Notes: generated by a model from the letters alone, not told the origin. DNA of 55,349 bases from Rhizobium sp. (GCA_003527225.1 DPXQ01000009.1:1-55349); one strand, 5' to 3'. Shown: positions 26,121-37,231, counted from the stretch's first letter. Program-made: numbers and translations.

Positions 26121-27194
26121 ATGGCATCGGTTACCATCAGTGGCGTTGAGAAATATTTCGGCCACCTCGGAATTATCCATGACGTCAATATCGAGATCGA
26201 GGACCGGGAATTCGTGGTTCTTGTCGGTCCCTCCGGTTGCGGAAAATCCACGTTGCTGCGGATGATCGCCGGGCTTGAATCAATCTCCAAGGGTCAGATC
26301 AAGATCGGCGAGAAGACAATCAATGATATCCCCCCGCGCAATAGAGACATTGCCATGGTGTTTCAAAACTATGCGCTCTACCCCCACATGACCGTTTCGG
26401 AGAATATCGGCTTCAGTCTCAAACTGAAGAAATTGCAGAAGCAGGAGATCGATGCGAAGATCAACGAGGCTGCAGAAATACTCAACCTCACCCCCTATCT
26501 CGAAAGGTCTCCAAAACAGCTGTCCGGCGGGCAGAGGCAACGTGTCGCCATGGGGCGTGCCCTTGTTCGTGATGCCCAAGTGTTTTTGTTCGATGAGCCG
26601 TTATCCAATCTTGATGCCAAGCTTCGCGTTGTCATGCGCACGGAAATCAAGGCCCTTCACCAACGTCTCCAGACCACATCAATCTATGTGACTCACGACC
26701 AGATCGAAGCGATGACAATGGCCGACCGCATTGTCGTGATGAACAAGGGGCGTGTGGAACAGATCGGCACGCCGATGGAACTTTATGACTTCCCGATCAA
26801 CCTGTTCGTCGCCGACTTCATCGGCTCGCCATCCATGAATTTCATCGAAGGAACGGTCACAAGCGAAAACGGCTCCCTGTTTGTCAAGGCCGGTGACGGA
26901 ACGCACCTTTCCATTCCGAAGGGCAACGCTGCAAAAGCGGGCCAGAAGGTTGTTTATGGCGCTCGTCCGGAACACCTTGTGCTGGTGACGGGAGGAGATG
27001 AGGGCTTTAACGCAGAGATTGAAGTCGTGGAGCCGACCGGTCCCAATATTCAGCTCTTCGCCAAGGTTGCCGGACATCTGATTTGCGTACTGACTACAGA
27101 CCGCCGGACCTTCGAACCAGGTGCAACAATCCGCGTCCATTGCCCCGAGGAAAGCGTGCATATTTTCGATGCCGAGACCGGCATGAGGATCTGA
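26121..27194 (+). CDS. ABC sugar transporter ATP-binding protein (MalK/UgpC-type)
   Basis: A 357-residue ATPase. Walker A GPSGCGKST is near residue 37, the signature LSGGQRQRVAMGRA near 133, Walker B VFLFDEPLSNLDAKLR near 155, then the H-loop YVTHDQ. Residues about 235-357 form the C-terminal OB-like regulatory domain with the family motif ADFIGSPSMNF. AAGGA lies upstream. The last gene of the sugar transporter operon; it drives the two permeases. Confidence 0.94.
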   Translation: MASVTISGVEKYFGHLGIIHDVNIEIEDREFVVLVGPSGCGKSTLLRMIAGLESISKGQIKIGEKTINDIPPRNRDIAMVFQNYALYPHMTVSENIGFSLKLKKLQKQEIDAKINEAAEILNLTPYLERSPKQLSGGQRQRVAMGRALVRDAQVFLFDEPLSNLDAKLRVVMRTEIKALHQRLQTTSIYVTHDQIEAMTMADRIVVMNKGRVEQIGTPMELYDFPINLFVADFIGSPSMNFIEGTVTSENGSLFVKAGDGTHLSIPKGNAAKAGQKVVYGARPEHLVLVTGGDEGFNAEIEVVEPTGPNIQLFAKVAGHLICVLTTDRRTFEPGATIRVHCPEESVHIFDAETGMRI

Positions 27195-27572
27195 CGGCTC
27201 CAAAGCTTTGCAACGACAAGAAGCGAGTGCAAAACTGGTTCCCTGCACTTGCCCCCATTACTCAGAGTGTCTGAGCTGAGACCCATGTTCCCTCCAGTTT
27301 TCGGGAGAGTCTTGGGTTGTCTTGCTCTGGGACCAAACCTTGGACCGCCGGACTGCTTGGCGTGACACTGTCATCCTTGAACAATGATCCGCGTCTAGCC
27401 AAACCGCCTCTGGTACTTCATCGCCATGTGACGGGGCCCCAAACGCAAGGCGTTCGCTCCAAGCGGCGGCCTGATCAACGCCCAATACCACTATCAGAGA
27501 GCTGCAACAGCGCGGGTAACACGGCGGGTATCGCCGCGAACGATACCGCGATCGTTCAGCTGGCGATTGGTG
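27195..27572. other. Intergenic stretch between convergent genes
   Basis: About 380 bases between the ABC ATPase and the end of the lipoate-ligase-like gene. Short open frames on both strands have no recognisable motif. I see no terminator with a U-run and no mobile element. Probably eroded sequence. Confidence 0.35.
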
Positions 27573-28319
27573 TCATTGCGCTTCCTCTTCCCGGCCCCGT
27601 GGCAGAAAACAAGGCCGCTTTGATCCAAAGTCCCGGAGCGCGAGGTCCAGACTGGTAATGGCATCAGCGGGGCAGTATTTTGCACCTCCTGCGCTTTCAT
27701 AGAAGAGATTCACGATCCGCGTGAGTTCTGATAGATCCTCCGCCAGGACGAACGATGCCGCAGTCGTTACGACTCTGTGACCGTTTCTCTCGCACCAATG
27801 TTGTGAAACTCCCCCAAGCTTACGGCCATCGATTTGAATATCGAAGCGGCCGGGGCAGAAAGCTTCGGCCACTTCGCCGATTGTCGCCACGAGGCCGATC
27901 GAAGCCAACGCGTCGCCAATCATCGCCGAGAGTTCGCGATAGGCAACATCGATGGCGAAGTTGGCTCCCGCAGTGCGGGCAAGGGCAATCTGAAACGTAC
28001 CTAGCGAAACCGGACAAGCAGTTCCGCCGCTCCGACGGACAACGACCGGCCAGTTTTCCGCCGCCAATCGTTGCGCTGCTGCATCGAAGGTAGGCAGTCG
28101 TGTGTCCGCGCGTCCGACGGTGATAGCCTGCGGTGCTTGCCAAAAGAGGGTGCGCAAGCGGCAGCCGTCGCCAATTTCGTCGCAAAGCCGTTCCTGCCTT
28201 TTAAGCCCCTCCGCCGCCGTCGTGAAGGCTTCCACGCCCGGATCGATGGTGAGGCCGTTAACCCTGGCGGCGGCAGCAACGGCCGTCGCCAGGGGTCGAG
28301 CGAGAAGATCAGGCCGCAT
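27573..28319 (-). CDS. Lipoate--protein ligase / lipoyltransferase family protein
   Basis: A 248-residue protein of the biotin/lipoate protein ligase (LplA/LipB-like) fold. RRSGGTACPVSLGTFQIAL corresponds to the lipoyl-AMP-binding loop, although the common Gly-Gly-Gly-Ala and His-Asp pattern is altered. FDIQIDGRKLGG carries the conserved Lys (about residue 167). Start at 28319 (ATG) overlaps the lipoyl gene stop by 11 bp; an upstream TTG is the only alternative. It is translated with the stand-alone lipoyl protein and probably lipoylates or octanoylates it (inference). The altered loop suggests a specialised rather than housekeeping ligase. Confidence 0.8.
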   Translation of the reverse strand: MRPDLLARPLATAVAAAARVNGLTIDPGVEAFTTAAEGLKRQERLCDEIGDGCRLRTLFWQAPQAITVGRADTRLPTFDAAAQRLAAENWPVVVRRSGGTACPVSLGTFQIALARTAGANFAIDVAYRELSAMIGDALASIGLVATIGEVAEAFCPGRFDIQIDGRKLGGVSQHWCERNGHRVVTTAASFVLAEDLSELTRIVNLFYESAGGAKYCPADAITSLDLALRDFGSKRPCFLPRGREEEAQ

Positions 28320-28551
28320 CGATGGTGCCAACAACCATTCCCGGTTTCACGACGCCGTCCTTGGGGACGGCGATATGCAGGAAGCCCGCCGATGGCGCCG
28401 CGATGTCGAAAGTGGTTTTTTCCACCATCAACTCTGCGACCGTCGCGCCCGCAGGGACGGTGCTGCCATCAGCATAGAACCAGTTGGCGATGATGCCTTC
28501 CGGATTGACGTTGGCATCCCATAGGTCAGGTGCGATCCTGATGTCGGCCAA
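28309..28551 (-). CDS. Stand-alone lipoyl-domain protein
   Basis: An 80-residue protein that is a single lipoyl/biotinyl carrier domain. The lipoylated lysine is Lys45 in the hairpin turn LMVEKTTFDI, bracketed by the conserved GATVAE and AAPSAGFL. No E2 catalytic domain is attached, and no E2 acyltransferase gene lies near. It sits between the E1 beta gene (one base away) and the lipoate-ligase-like gene, so it probably carries the acyl or redox group delivered by the E1 pair. This arrangement is not the standard 2-oxoacid dehydrogenase complex. Confidence 0.87.
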   Translation of the reverse strand: MADIRIAPDLWDANVNPEGIIANWFYADGSTVPAGATVAELMVEKTTFDIAAPSAGFLHIAVPKDGVVKPGMVVGTIDAA

Positions 28552-28552
28552 A

Positions 28553-29572
28553 TCAGGCCCCTTTCTTCATCGTTGTCAGCACGGCTGCGACGATCTTGTC
28601 AGCGGATGGCAGGACGTATTGTTCCATCGGCCTGCTATAGGGGATCGGCACATCGGGAACCGCCAGGCGCTGGGGTGCCGCCTTCAAAAGCCTGGGATCC
28701 TCCTCGGCGACGGTGGCGATGATTTCGCCCGTGAGGCCGAAACTCTTGTAGTCCTCATCGACAACGACAAGCCGGCCGGTCTTGCGGACCGATTCGATCA
28801 CCTTCCTGCGGTCGAGCGGCACTATGGTGCGAAGGTCGATTACCTCCGCCTCTATGCCCTGCGTCGCCAGTTCCCCCGCAGCATCGAGCGACCTGTGCAC
28901 CATCATGCTGAGGCTGACGATGGTGACGTCCTTGCCCGGCCGCACCACCTTGGCTTCGCCGAATGGAATGGCATAGGCCTCCTCCGGCAGTTCGGAAGCG
29001 GCCCCTTCGGGGGAGGCCATCCAGGCCAGCCCCTGCAGACCCTTATGGAACATGAACATCACAGGTCCGTCGTCGCGGATGGCCGAGATCATCAGCCCCT
29101 TGGCGTCGTAGGCGTTGGACGGCGCGACCACTTTTAGGCCAGGCAAGTGGGCGAAGGTCGCGTGCAGGGTTTGCGAATGCTGGCCAGCATCGGAATATCC
29201 GCCGCCCGTGGCGGTCATGATGACCATAGGCACTTTGCAATTGCCGCCGGAGAAATAGATGTTCTTGGCGGCAAGATTGTAGATCGCGTCCATGCAGACG
29301 CCGAAGAAATCGACGAACATCAGTTCGACGATCGGCCGCATGCCCGCCATGGCGGCGCCGACGCCAGCGCCGATGAAGCCGGTTTCCGAAATCGGCGTAT
29401 CGCGGACGCGCTCCTTGCCGAACTCGGCAAGAAGGCCAGTTGTGGAGCCAAAAATGCCGCCATAGGTGCCAATATCCTCACCCATTACGAAGACCGTGGG
29501 ATCGGCGCGCATTTCTTGCGCGATCGCTTCGGAAATCGCCCGAGAAACAGTCATGATGCGATTGCTGGACAT
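28553..29572 (-). CDS. 2-oxoacid (acetoin-type) dehydrogenase E1 component, beta subunit
   Basis: A 339-residue transketolase-like beta subunit. FVMGEDIGTYGGIFG begins the TPP-binding half, with the conserved catalytic GGGYSDAGQHSQ region. The C-terminal transketolase domain (VDLRTIVPLDRRKVIES) and KTGRLVVVDEDYKSFG are complete. The start at 29572 has GGAGG upstream. The sequence is most like acetoin dehydrogenase AcoB-type subunits. It pairs with the alpha subunit encoded 28 bp upstream. The E2 and E3 partners are not in the window. Confidence 0.9.
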   Translation of the reverse strand: MSSNRIMTVSRAISEAIAQEMRADPTVFVMGEDIGTYGGIFGSTTGLLAEFGKERVRDTPISETGFIGAGVGAAMAGMRPIVELMFVDFFGVCMDAIYNLAAKNIYFSGGNCKVPMVIMTATGGGYSDAGQHSQTLHATFAHLPGLKVVAPSNAYDAKGLMISAIRDDGPVMFMFHKGLQGLAWMASPEGAASELPEEAYAIPFGEAKVVRPGKDVTIVSLSMMVHRSLDAAGELATQGIEAEVIDLRTIVPLDRRKVIESVRKTGRLVVVDEDYKSFGLTGEIIATVAEEDPRLLKAAPQRLAVPDVPIPYSRPMEQYVLPSADKIVAAVLTTMKKGA

Positions 29573-29600
29573 AGTTTCCTCCTTGGAAGGCAAAGGTCGG

Positions 29601-30581
29601 TCAGGCGAAGACCTGGGTCAGGGCGTCGCTCGGAGCGGGATAGACTGCGGCTCGGGCAAAGGCGAAGGCCTCATCGACTTCCCTTTTTGCCTTGCTCAGT
29701 GCCTCGTTGGCTTCCTCCTCGGTCACACCCTGTCCGATGATCTGCCGGCGAAGTCGTGCAATCGGATCCTTGGCTTTCAGCGCGGCCACCTCGCCCTTCG
29801 GGCGATAGAGCTCGGGGTCGCCCTGGAAATGGCCGTAATAGCGATAGGTCTCCACTTCAATCAGCGTCGGGCCATCGCCCTTCCTGGCGCGATTGACGGC
29901 CTGCTCCGCTACGTCGAACAGCGTCAGCGTGTCATTGTCGACGACGTGGAAGCCGGGAATGCCGTACGCCGCTGCCCTCACGCTGTTGTCCGCAACGGCA
30001 GTGGAGGCGGATTTCGGAACGGAAATTCCCCAGCCATTGTCCTCGATCACGAAGACGACCGGCAGTTTCCATAGGGCGGCAAGATTGAGCGATTCATGAA
30101 ACCCCCCTTGGTTGGCGGCTCCGTCTCCGACATAGGATACCGCAATGGCATCGCTTCCCTTCAGCCTGGCGGCCAGCGCTGCGCCAACGGCTGGACCCGC
30201 TCCCTCGGCGATGATGCCGCTGCAGACGAAGTTGACAGCGGGATCGAGAAGATGCATGTGACCGCCGCGGCCGCCGCCGAGCCCGGATGCCTTTCCGAAG
30301 ATCTCAGCCGTCATTTTCTTGAGATCGACGCCCTTGGCAATGGCAGCATGGTGGGGCCGATGGGTTGCCGTCACTGTATCGTCGGCACGCAAATGGACAC
30401 AGACCGCAGCTGCGCACGGCTCCTGACCAGCTGCGAGATGCATTTCACCCGGTAACGGACCTGCGCCTATATCGAATTTCGGGGACTTTCCTTCCATGTA
30501 GGCGGCAGCCATAGTGTCTTCATAGTACCGCGCCTTTTCCATGACCTCGTACATCCATAGAAGCTGGGATTTCGTCGGCAT
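29601..30581 (-). CDS. 2-oxoacid (acetoin-type) dehydrogenase E1 component, alpha subunit
   Basis: A 326-residue E1 alpha subunit. The TPP motif is GDGAANQGGFHESLNLAALW, then VIEDNGWGISVP. The inner loop VETYRYYGHFQGDPE is complete. Acetoin dehydrogenase AcoA and branched-chain subunits share this layout, and the absence of the phosphorylation-loop extension fits a bacterial enzyme. AGGGAGG lies before the ATG. First gene of the operon E1 alpha-E1 beta-lipoyl-ligase. The donor acid (pyruvate, acetoin or another 2-oxo compound) cannot be fixed. Confidence 0.9.
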   Translation of the reverse strand: MPTKSQLLWMYEVMEKARYYEDTMAAAYMEGKSPKFDIGAGPLPGEMHLAAGQEPCAAAVCVHLRADDTVTATHRPHHAAIAKGVDLKKMTAEIFGKASGLGGGRGGHMHLLDPAVNFVCSGIIAEGAGPAVGAALAARLKGSDAIAVSYVGDGAANQGGFHESLNLAALWKLPVVFVIEDNGWGISVPKSASTAVADNSVRAAAYGIPGFHVVDNDTLTLFDVAEQAVNRARKGDGPTLIEVETYRYYGHFQGDPELYRPKGEVAALKAKDPIARLRRQIIGQGVTEEEANEALSKAKREVDEAFAFARAAVYPAPSDALTQVFA

Positions 30582-30858
30582 TTCATACCTCCCTTGATTT
30601 GTTGCCCATGCCTGCAGATCTTAGTTCAAAATGCCCTCGGAACCTGCCCGTTGCTGGCAGACTTTACCGGGTCATCGTCTGCCAGATGGCGAGAATCTTC
30701 TCGCATCGAACCAGGAGGCGGCCGGTCTATTCCAGAATGAGCGGCGAGCCTCTGTAAAGATACAGCTCCTGGCTGGTCAGGCTTTGATCTATCTCAAAAG
30801 ATACGCCGCAAGCGTTCAAGAAAGCAGCAGGGACCACCTGCCGTTGTAAGGTAGCGCG

Positions 30859-31130
30859 TCACTGAAAGCATCGGCACTCCCCCGGAACGCCGTTGGTGGC
30901 CATCAGCCCGCTCATCGCCTGGGCGATGAAGTCAAAGGCGGGGCGGTCCACATAGGGGCCTGGACTGCCGAAACCGTTGATCGAACCAACCACCAGGAGC
31001 TTTTCGTAACCGTAATCTCGCGGTCTTTCCCAAGAAATGGACGATTCAACGCACTCACCCGTACCATCCGTCATTTTGATCCATTCCGGCGCGTTCTTGC
31101 GGATGGCCCATAGCGATCATAGTTGAGCGG
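30859..31130 (-). pseudogene. CaiB/BaiF-type CoA-transferase remnant
   Basis: The minus strand encodes VGSINGFGSPGPYVDRPAFD followed by AQAMSGLMATNGVPGE, which is the signature core of family III CoA-transferases. A preceding in-frame part includes the KNAPEWIKMTDGTG stretch. The frame stops soon after, at 30859, and has no start codon; upstream material is in another frame. The missing halves and frame changes show a decayed gene of about 70-90 codons. No role expected. Confidence 0.7.
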
Positions 31131-31310
31131 AAGGTTGCTCAGTGTGCATTTAACGCCCAGTCATTGAGCGCCGTACTGCGTTTCTTGGACATGATATGCG
31201 GTTTCAGAACAGGGCTGATGAGGCAAAGTGTTGTAACAAGGCGTAAAACAACTACCGAAAGCCGCACAATCGAAGAGATTGTGGCCGAACGGGATGAACC
31301 AAATAGAGAT

Positions 31311-32339
31311 ATGACCACAATGCCGGTAGGCAATGATCAAGAACCACCATTCCGATTTAGGGGTTCAACCTTCGAGGACATGGTTGAAGCCCTCGGAGGT
31401 GCTTTCGGCGCATTTCAAGCCGAGCCTCTAGGCCACGCCCGGAATTTCCATTGGGGAATTGATTTTTCGACGTGCGAGAGCGTGACTTTACTTACGGGCT
31501 TTCATCAGGATGAATTTCGGTTCCACATTCAACCCACCTCCGATACCTCAGAGTATTTGTCAGTCATGTTACCGCGCAGCGGCAGCATGGGAGTGACCTG
31601 CGGGCCCCGTGCGGCAGAGGCCGGGCCAGGGAAATTGCTGCTCTACAACAATTTCGAGAAAGACACGGTCGTGATGCACGGACAATCGAATGCAATAGAT
31701 GGATTGTTGCTCAGTTGGCCGGTCGTCCTCCAGACAATTGAGAGCACCTTCGATATGCCGCTCAATGGGTCCCTCGATTTGCACCCTGAGGTGGATCTGT
31801 CTACGGCGGCCGGCCAGACAATCAGCAACCTCGCCGAAGTGATAATCGGCGGCATGCGTAACAACGGGCCGCTTGTTCAATCTCCTGGCACCATAGCGCA
31901 TCTTGTACAGGCAATGGCTGATCTGGTGGTCCGCTCAGTACCCCACCGCTTTTCGCAGTTCCTGGACAAAAAGCCCTGCATGATCGCTCCTCGACCTGTA
32001 CGTCGAGCGATCGAGTTCATGCACGCCAACATCGATCAGCCGATTACGGTGCCAATGGTTGCCCAAGCTGCGGGTGTGTCCACTCGGTCGCTCGAAACCG
32101 GTTTTCGTGCTTTCAAGGAAACTACACCAACTGCGTATCTGCTCACGCTTCGGCTGTGTGCGGCACGAACGGATCTGCTTGATCCTGAGAACAATGACGC
32201 AGTGAAACAGATCTGCCTGAAATGGGGCTTCTTCCATTTCGGGCGCTTTTCCGCTGTCTACAAAGCGAACTACGGAGAAACACCGTCCGACACAAGGCGG
32301 CGCGTTGGTGGTTACAGCAGACGTGACACGATCCGATAG
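31311..32339 (+). CDS. AraC-family transcriptional regulator
   Basis: A 342-residue regulator. The N-terminal part (residues about 15-200) is the AraC-binding/cupin-type sensor seen in many rhizobial regulators. The C-terminal DNA-binding domain has two helix-turn-helices (VPMVAQAAGVSTRSLETGF and KQICLKWGFFHFGRFSAVYK), followed by the YGETPSDTRRR finishing segment. The start is uncertain: I use the ATG at 31311, but 31218 or a TTG at 31164 would add 31-49 residues without clear homology. It is next to the CoA-transferase remnant and the E1 operon, whose regulator it may be. Confidence 0.85.
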   Translation: MTTMPVGNDQEPPFRFRGSTFEDMVEALGGAFGAFQAEPLGHARNFHWGIDFSTCESVTLLTGFHQDEFRFHIQPTSDTSEYLSVMLPRSGSMGVTCGPRAAEAGPGKLLLYNNFEKDTVVMHGQSNAIDGLLLSWPVVLQTIESTFDMPLNGSLDLHPEVDLSTAAGQTISNLAEVIIGGMRNNGPLVQSPGTIAHLVQAMADLVVRSVPHRFSQFLDKKPCMIAPRPVRRAIEFMHANIDQPITVPMVAQAAGVSTRSLETGFRAFKETTPTAYLLTLRLCAARTDLLDPENNDAVKQICLKWGFFHFGRFSAVYKANYGETPSDTRRRVGGYSRRDTIR

Positions 32340-32838
32340 ACATGGCCCTTTCCAAAAGCGGACGCTGCGCCATCGTCGGAGCAGGACAAAGGTGCCGCCA
32401 AACGGATCCGACATATGCGAGCTTCGGACGACGCCGATGACCACCAACACGACATTGATCGGCTGGGCTTATCCAACACCATGACTGTTCGACATCACAA
32501 CGCCGACCTCGAAGAGAGCCACCAGGTCATGTGGCCCCTGTAAACGCAGAACCCGGGAGCGAGGGCGTGAACACGGCAGGCGGATATCCAGATTGCGCAA
32601 AGCGTACCCAGAATGCGCAGATCCATCGATAGACGTTATTATATTAGGAATTTGTTAGGGATAAAGAACCGTAACTCCTCCAGTCCAATTAAATGGACAA
32701 GTGGAAGAGCAACCAACTGTCTCGTATTAGTATAGTCAGCAATCGAAACAGAACGCTATGGTTGCGTACAAAGTATCGATAGAAGCCATTCATGGCAATG
32801 CAACTGCGTTACCTATTTGACAAAGGAATCAGGAATCT
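32340..32838. other. Upstream region of the chemoreceptor gene
   Basis: About 500 bases without a credible gene. AT-rich sequence around 32635-32700 contrasts with surrounding G+C. A near palindrome GTCCA-ATTAAA-TGGAC (32683-32698) could be an operator. The last bases AGGAATCAGGAATCT give two possible ribosome sites immediately before the receptor ATG. Confidence 0.4.
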
Positions 32839-34629
32839 ATGTTCGGTTTGTCTTCAGCCCTTGACAAGGCAAAGCTCAACGCGATCGACATGATCAGCGC
32901 GAATATCATGATCGCCGATGCGAAACTGAACATCATGTACATGAATCCGGCGATCAAGGGACTTCTCAATGAAGCTGAGAGTGACCTGAAAAAGGAATTG
33001 CCGCGTTTCGACATGTCGACCCTGATCGGCTCAAACATCGATATCTTTCACAAGAATCCGTCTCATCAGCGGAATATGCTCGAGGCTCTCAAGAAGCAGC
33101 ATAAGGCAACCATTTGGGTGGGACGGCGCGTATTCGACCTCATTGTTACACCGCTCGCTGAAGGGCAGAAGACTTCTGCTTTCGTCGTCGAGTGGGCTGA
33201 TGCCAAAGCACGGCTGATGAACCTCGATTTTCAGGGTCAGATGGAAGCTCTAGGCCGCGTCCAGGCTATTGTCGAATTCACCCCGACAGGCGACGTACTG
33301 ACCGCCAACAACAATTTTTGCGAAGCACTGGGCTATCGCCTTGAGGAGATCGAACGAAAACACCATAGCATGTTCGTCGACCCAGCTTACGCTTCTTCAC
33401 CTGAGTACCAACAATTCTGGGAGGCGCTGCGTTCTGGGAAGCCGCAGGCGGCCGAATTTGTCCGCTACGGCAAAGGCGGCAAGCAGGTCGTAATCAACGC
33501 ATCCTGTAACCCGATTTTCGACGACAAGGGGCGCGTGGTCAAGGTTGTGAAATTCGCGACCGACGTCACGGCGCGCGTCGAAAATGTTGATCTTCTTGCC
33601 GATGCTCTCAAGGCAATGGCTGAAGGTGACCTGACGCAGAGCATTGCCACGCCTTTCCTGCCAACGCTGGAAAAGCTGAGGGTAGATTTCAATGAGGCTT
33701 CTTCCAAGCTTTGCGTCACGCTTAAGACGATATCCCAGAATGCCGGAGCTATTGCCGCAGCCTCACAGCAAATCCAGTCAGCGTCGAACGACTTATCCAA
33801 GCGCACCGAGCAACAGGCCGCATCGGTGGAGGAAACGGCTGCGGCGCTTGAGGAAATCACAACAACCGTCAGTGATTCCAGTCATCGTGCCGAGGAGGCC
33901 GGGGCGCTTGTGCGCAAGACCAAGGAGAATGCCGAGCACTCAGGAAATGTTGTCAGTCAAGCGATTGATGCCATGGGCAAGATCGAGAAGTCGGCAGGAG
34001 AGATTGCCAGCATCATCGGTGTCATCGACGAGATAGCCTTCCAGACCAACTTGCTCGCGCTGAACGCCGGGGTTGAGGCAGCTCGTGCTGGTGACGCTGG
34101 TAAGGGCTTTGCTGTCGTCGCACAGGAAGTTCGAGAGTTGGCCCAGCGTTCGGCCAAGGCGGCGAAAGAGATCAAGGAATTGATCAACGCATCAAACCAG
34201 CACGTAAAGAGCGGTGTCTCCTTGGTAGGAAATACGGGCGAGGCGTTGCAGGAGATTGTGGCCCAGGTGGTGCAGGTGGATGGCAACGTCAGCGCTATAG
34301 TCGAAGCCTCCAAAGAGCAGGCGACCGGCCTTAAGGAGATCAACACCGCGGTCAACACAATGGATCAGGGCACACAGCAGAACGCTGCCATGGTCGAGGA
34401 GACGACAGCCGCAGCGTATAGCCTTGCCAAAGATGCCGAACAGCTTTTTGTCCTGCTAGAGCAATTCAACATCGGAACCGGGGCAACCAGGTATCGTACC
34501 GCGCCGGCCACGGCCAACCGGTATTCCCGGCCCGGTGCATCACCTGCCCGCCAGATTTACACAAAGGTGGCGCAGGCATTCAATGGGAACGCGGCCCTAA
34601 AGGGCGACGATAGCTGGGAAGAATTCTAA
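32839..34629 (+). CDS. Soluble PAS-PAS methyl-accepting chemotaxis receptor
   Basis: A 596-residue chemoreceptor without transmembrane helices or signal peptide. Residues about 15-125 and 145-250 are two PAS-like sensor domains (NIMIADAKLNIMYMNPAI; TPTGDVLTANNNFCEALGYR). A short HAMP-like helix pair follows. Residues about 300-540 are the coiled-coil signalling domain with the hairpin EIAFQTNLLALNAGVEAARA. The C-terminus ends SWEEF, matching the xWxxF docking pentapeptide for CheR/CheB. A cytosolic receptor of this kind often senses redox or metabolic state through flavin, heme or oxygen, or is linked to energy taxis. Intact; the gene is not beside other chemotaxis genes. Confidence 0.93.
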   Translation: MFGLSSALDKAKLNAIDMISANIMIADAKLNIMYMNPAIKGLLNEAESDLKKELPRFDMSTLIGSNIDIFHKNPSHQRNMLEALKKQHKATIWVGRRVFDLIVTPLAEGQKTSAFVVEWADAKARLMNLDFQGQMEALGRVQAIVEFTPTGDVLTANNNFCEALGYRLEEIERKHHSMFVDPAYASSPEYQQFWEALRSGKPQAAEFVRYGKGGKQVVINASCNPIFDDKGRVVKVVKFATDVTARVENVDLLADALKAMAEGDLTQSIATPFLPTLEKLRVDFNEASSKLCVTLKTISQNAGAIAAASQQIQSASNDLSKRTEQQAASVEETAAALEEITTTVSDSSHRAEEAGALVRKTKENAEHSGNVVSQAIDAMGKIEKSAGEIASIIGVIDEIAFQTNLLALNAGVEAARAGDAGKGFAVVAQEVRELAQRSAKAAKEIKELINASNQHVKSGVSLVGNTGEALQEIVAQVVQVDGNVSAIVEASKEQATGLKEINTAVNTMDQGTQQNAAMVEETTAAAYSLAKDAEQLFVLLEQFNIGTGATRYRTAPATANRYSRPGASPARQIYTKVAQAFNGNAALKGDDSWEEF

Positions 34630-34662
34630 CATCGCGTTTTGCATCATGGGGTTTCAGTGGCT

Positions 34663-34682
34663 GGCGACGAACGGTCGTCGCC
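34663..34682 (+). terminator. Hairpin after chemoreceptor gene, weak terminator candidate
   Basis: An 8-bp perfect inverted repeat GGCGACGA-ACGG-TCGTCGCC lies 34 bp past the stop. No U-run follows, so termination by it alone is doubtful. Confidence 0.4.
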
Positions 34683-34940
34683 TGCCCGATACCAGCGTTG
34701 TCGGGCCTTGAGCGTAGTGGACTGATCCCTGAGAACTGCCGGGTGTTGATTTCCATGGACAATTCACCCGTTGCGCGATTTAGGCGTGCTGCGGCGAAAT
34801 TTATGGATAGTTATGTTCTTCAAAGCCCTGTCTCAAATCAACCTGGTAAAGGCCACGTGGAAAAACGGGTCAATTCGTAGAGGCGCTCAACAATATCGCA
34901 TGCAAAGGCCTCGAAACGAGCGGGATCGACGGATGCGATA

Positions 34941-35070
34941 CCTTCCGCAACTCATGCGGGAAGGCATCATACGCGCGCGCTCTGACCTCGTGCGCGCCAT
35001 GAACTGCTATTGCCGTAATCTCATCGAAGGCCATAACACCCATCCTTTTGAACGGTGGATTAAAATCCGA
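34941..35070 (+). pseudogene. Fic N-terminal fragment, duplicate of the fic gene at 7.6 kb
   Basis: The frame encoding SDLVRAMNCYCRNLIEGHNT aligns with residues 67-86 of the intact Fic protein; flanking DNA is also closely similar from 34941. Only about 40 codons remain. They cover the autoinhibitory helix, where SNLIEG has become RNLIEG. After HP there is a two-codon deletion (FERWIK for VDIERALK), and then similarity stops. No catalytic HPFxxGNGR lies downstream. It precedes the N-ATPase operon by about 380 bp. Confidence 0.85.
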
Positions 35071-35322
35071 CCAATGTGCGGAGCAAGACCAGGCCACTTT
35101 CGGCGCGCGCAGGAGATCGTCGGGAGGGCATAACTCGATCGGGGGTTACCTGCGCGCGCGGCGATTTCTTGAAGGGATTCCAGGCGGCTTGTACGCCGCC
35201 GGAAGCGGGACTATCCCGCCGCTACCGTGATCGAATTTTGCACCTCCGCTTTCACGGCGAGATGGCGCCGTGCGCGATCGCGCAGGCAAGTGCCACTTTC
35301 ATTCATCTCCCCTGGAGGTTAG

Positions 35323-37227
<1,905 letters not shown>

Positions 37228-37231
<4 letters not shown>

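Noticed and set aside
34663..34682. Attachment site or integrase target at the hairpin after the chemoreceptor
   Set aside because: No integrase, direct repeat or tRNA nearby; a simple stem-loop explains it.
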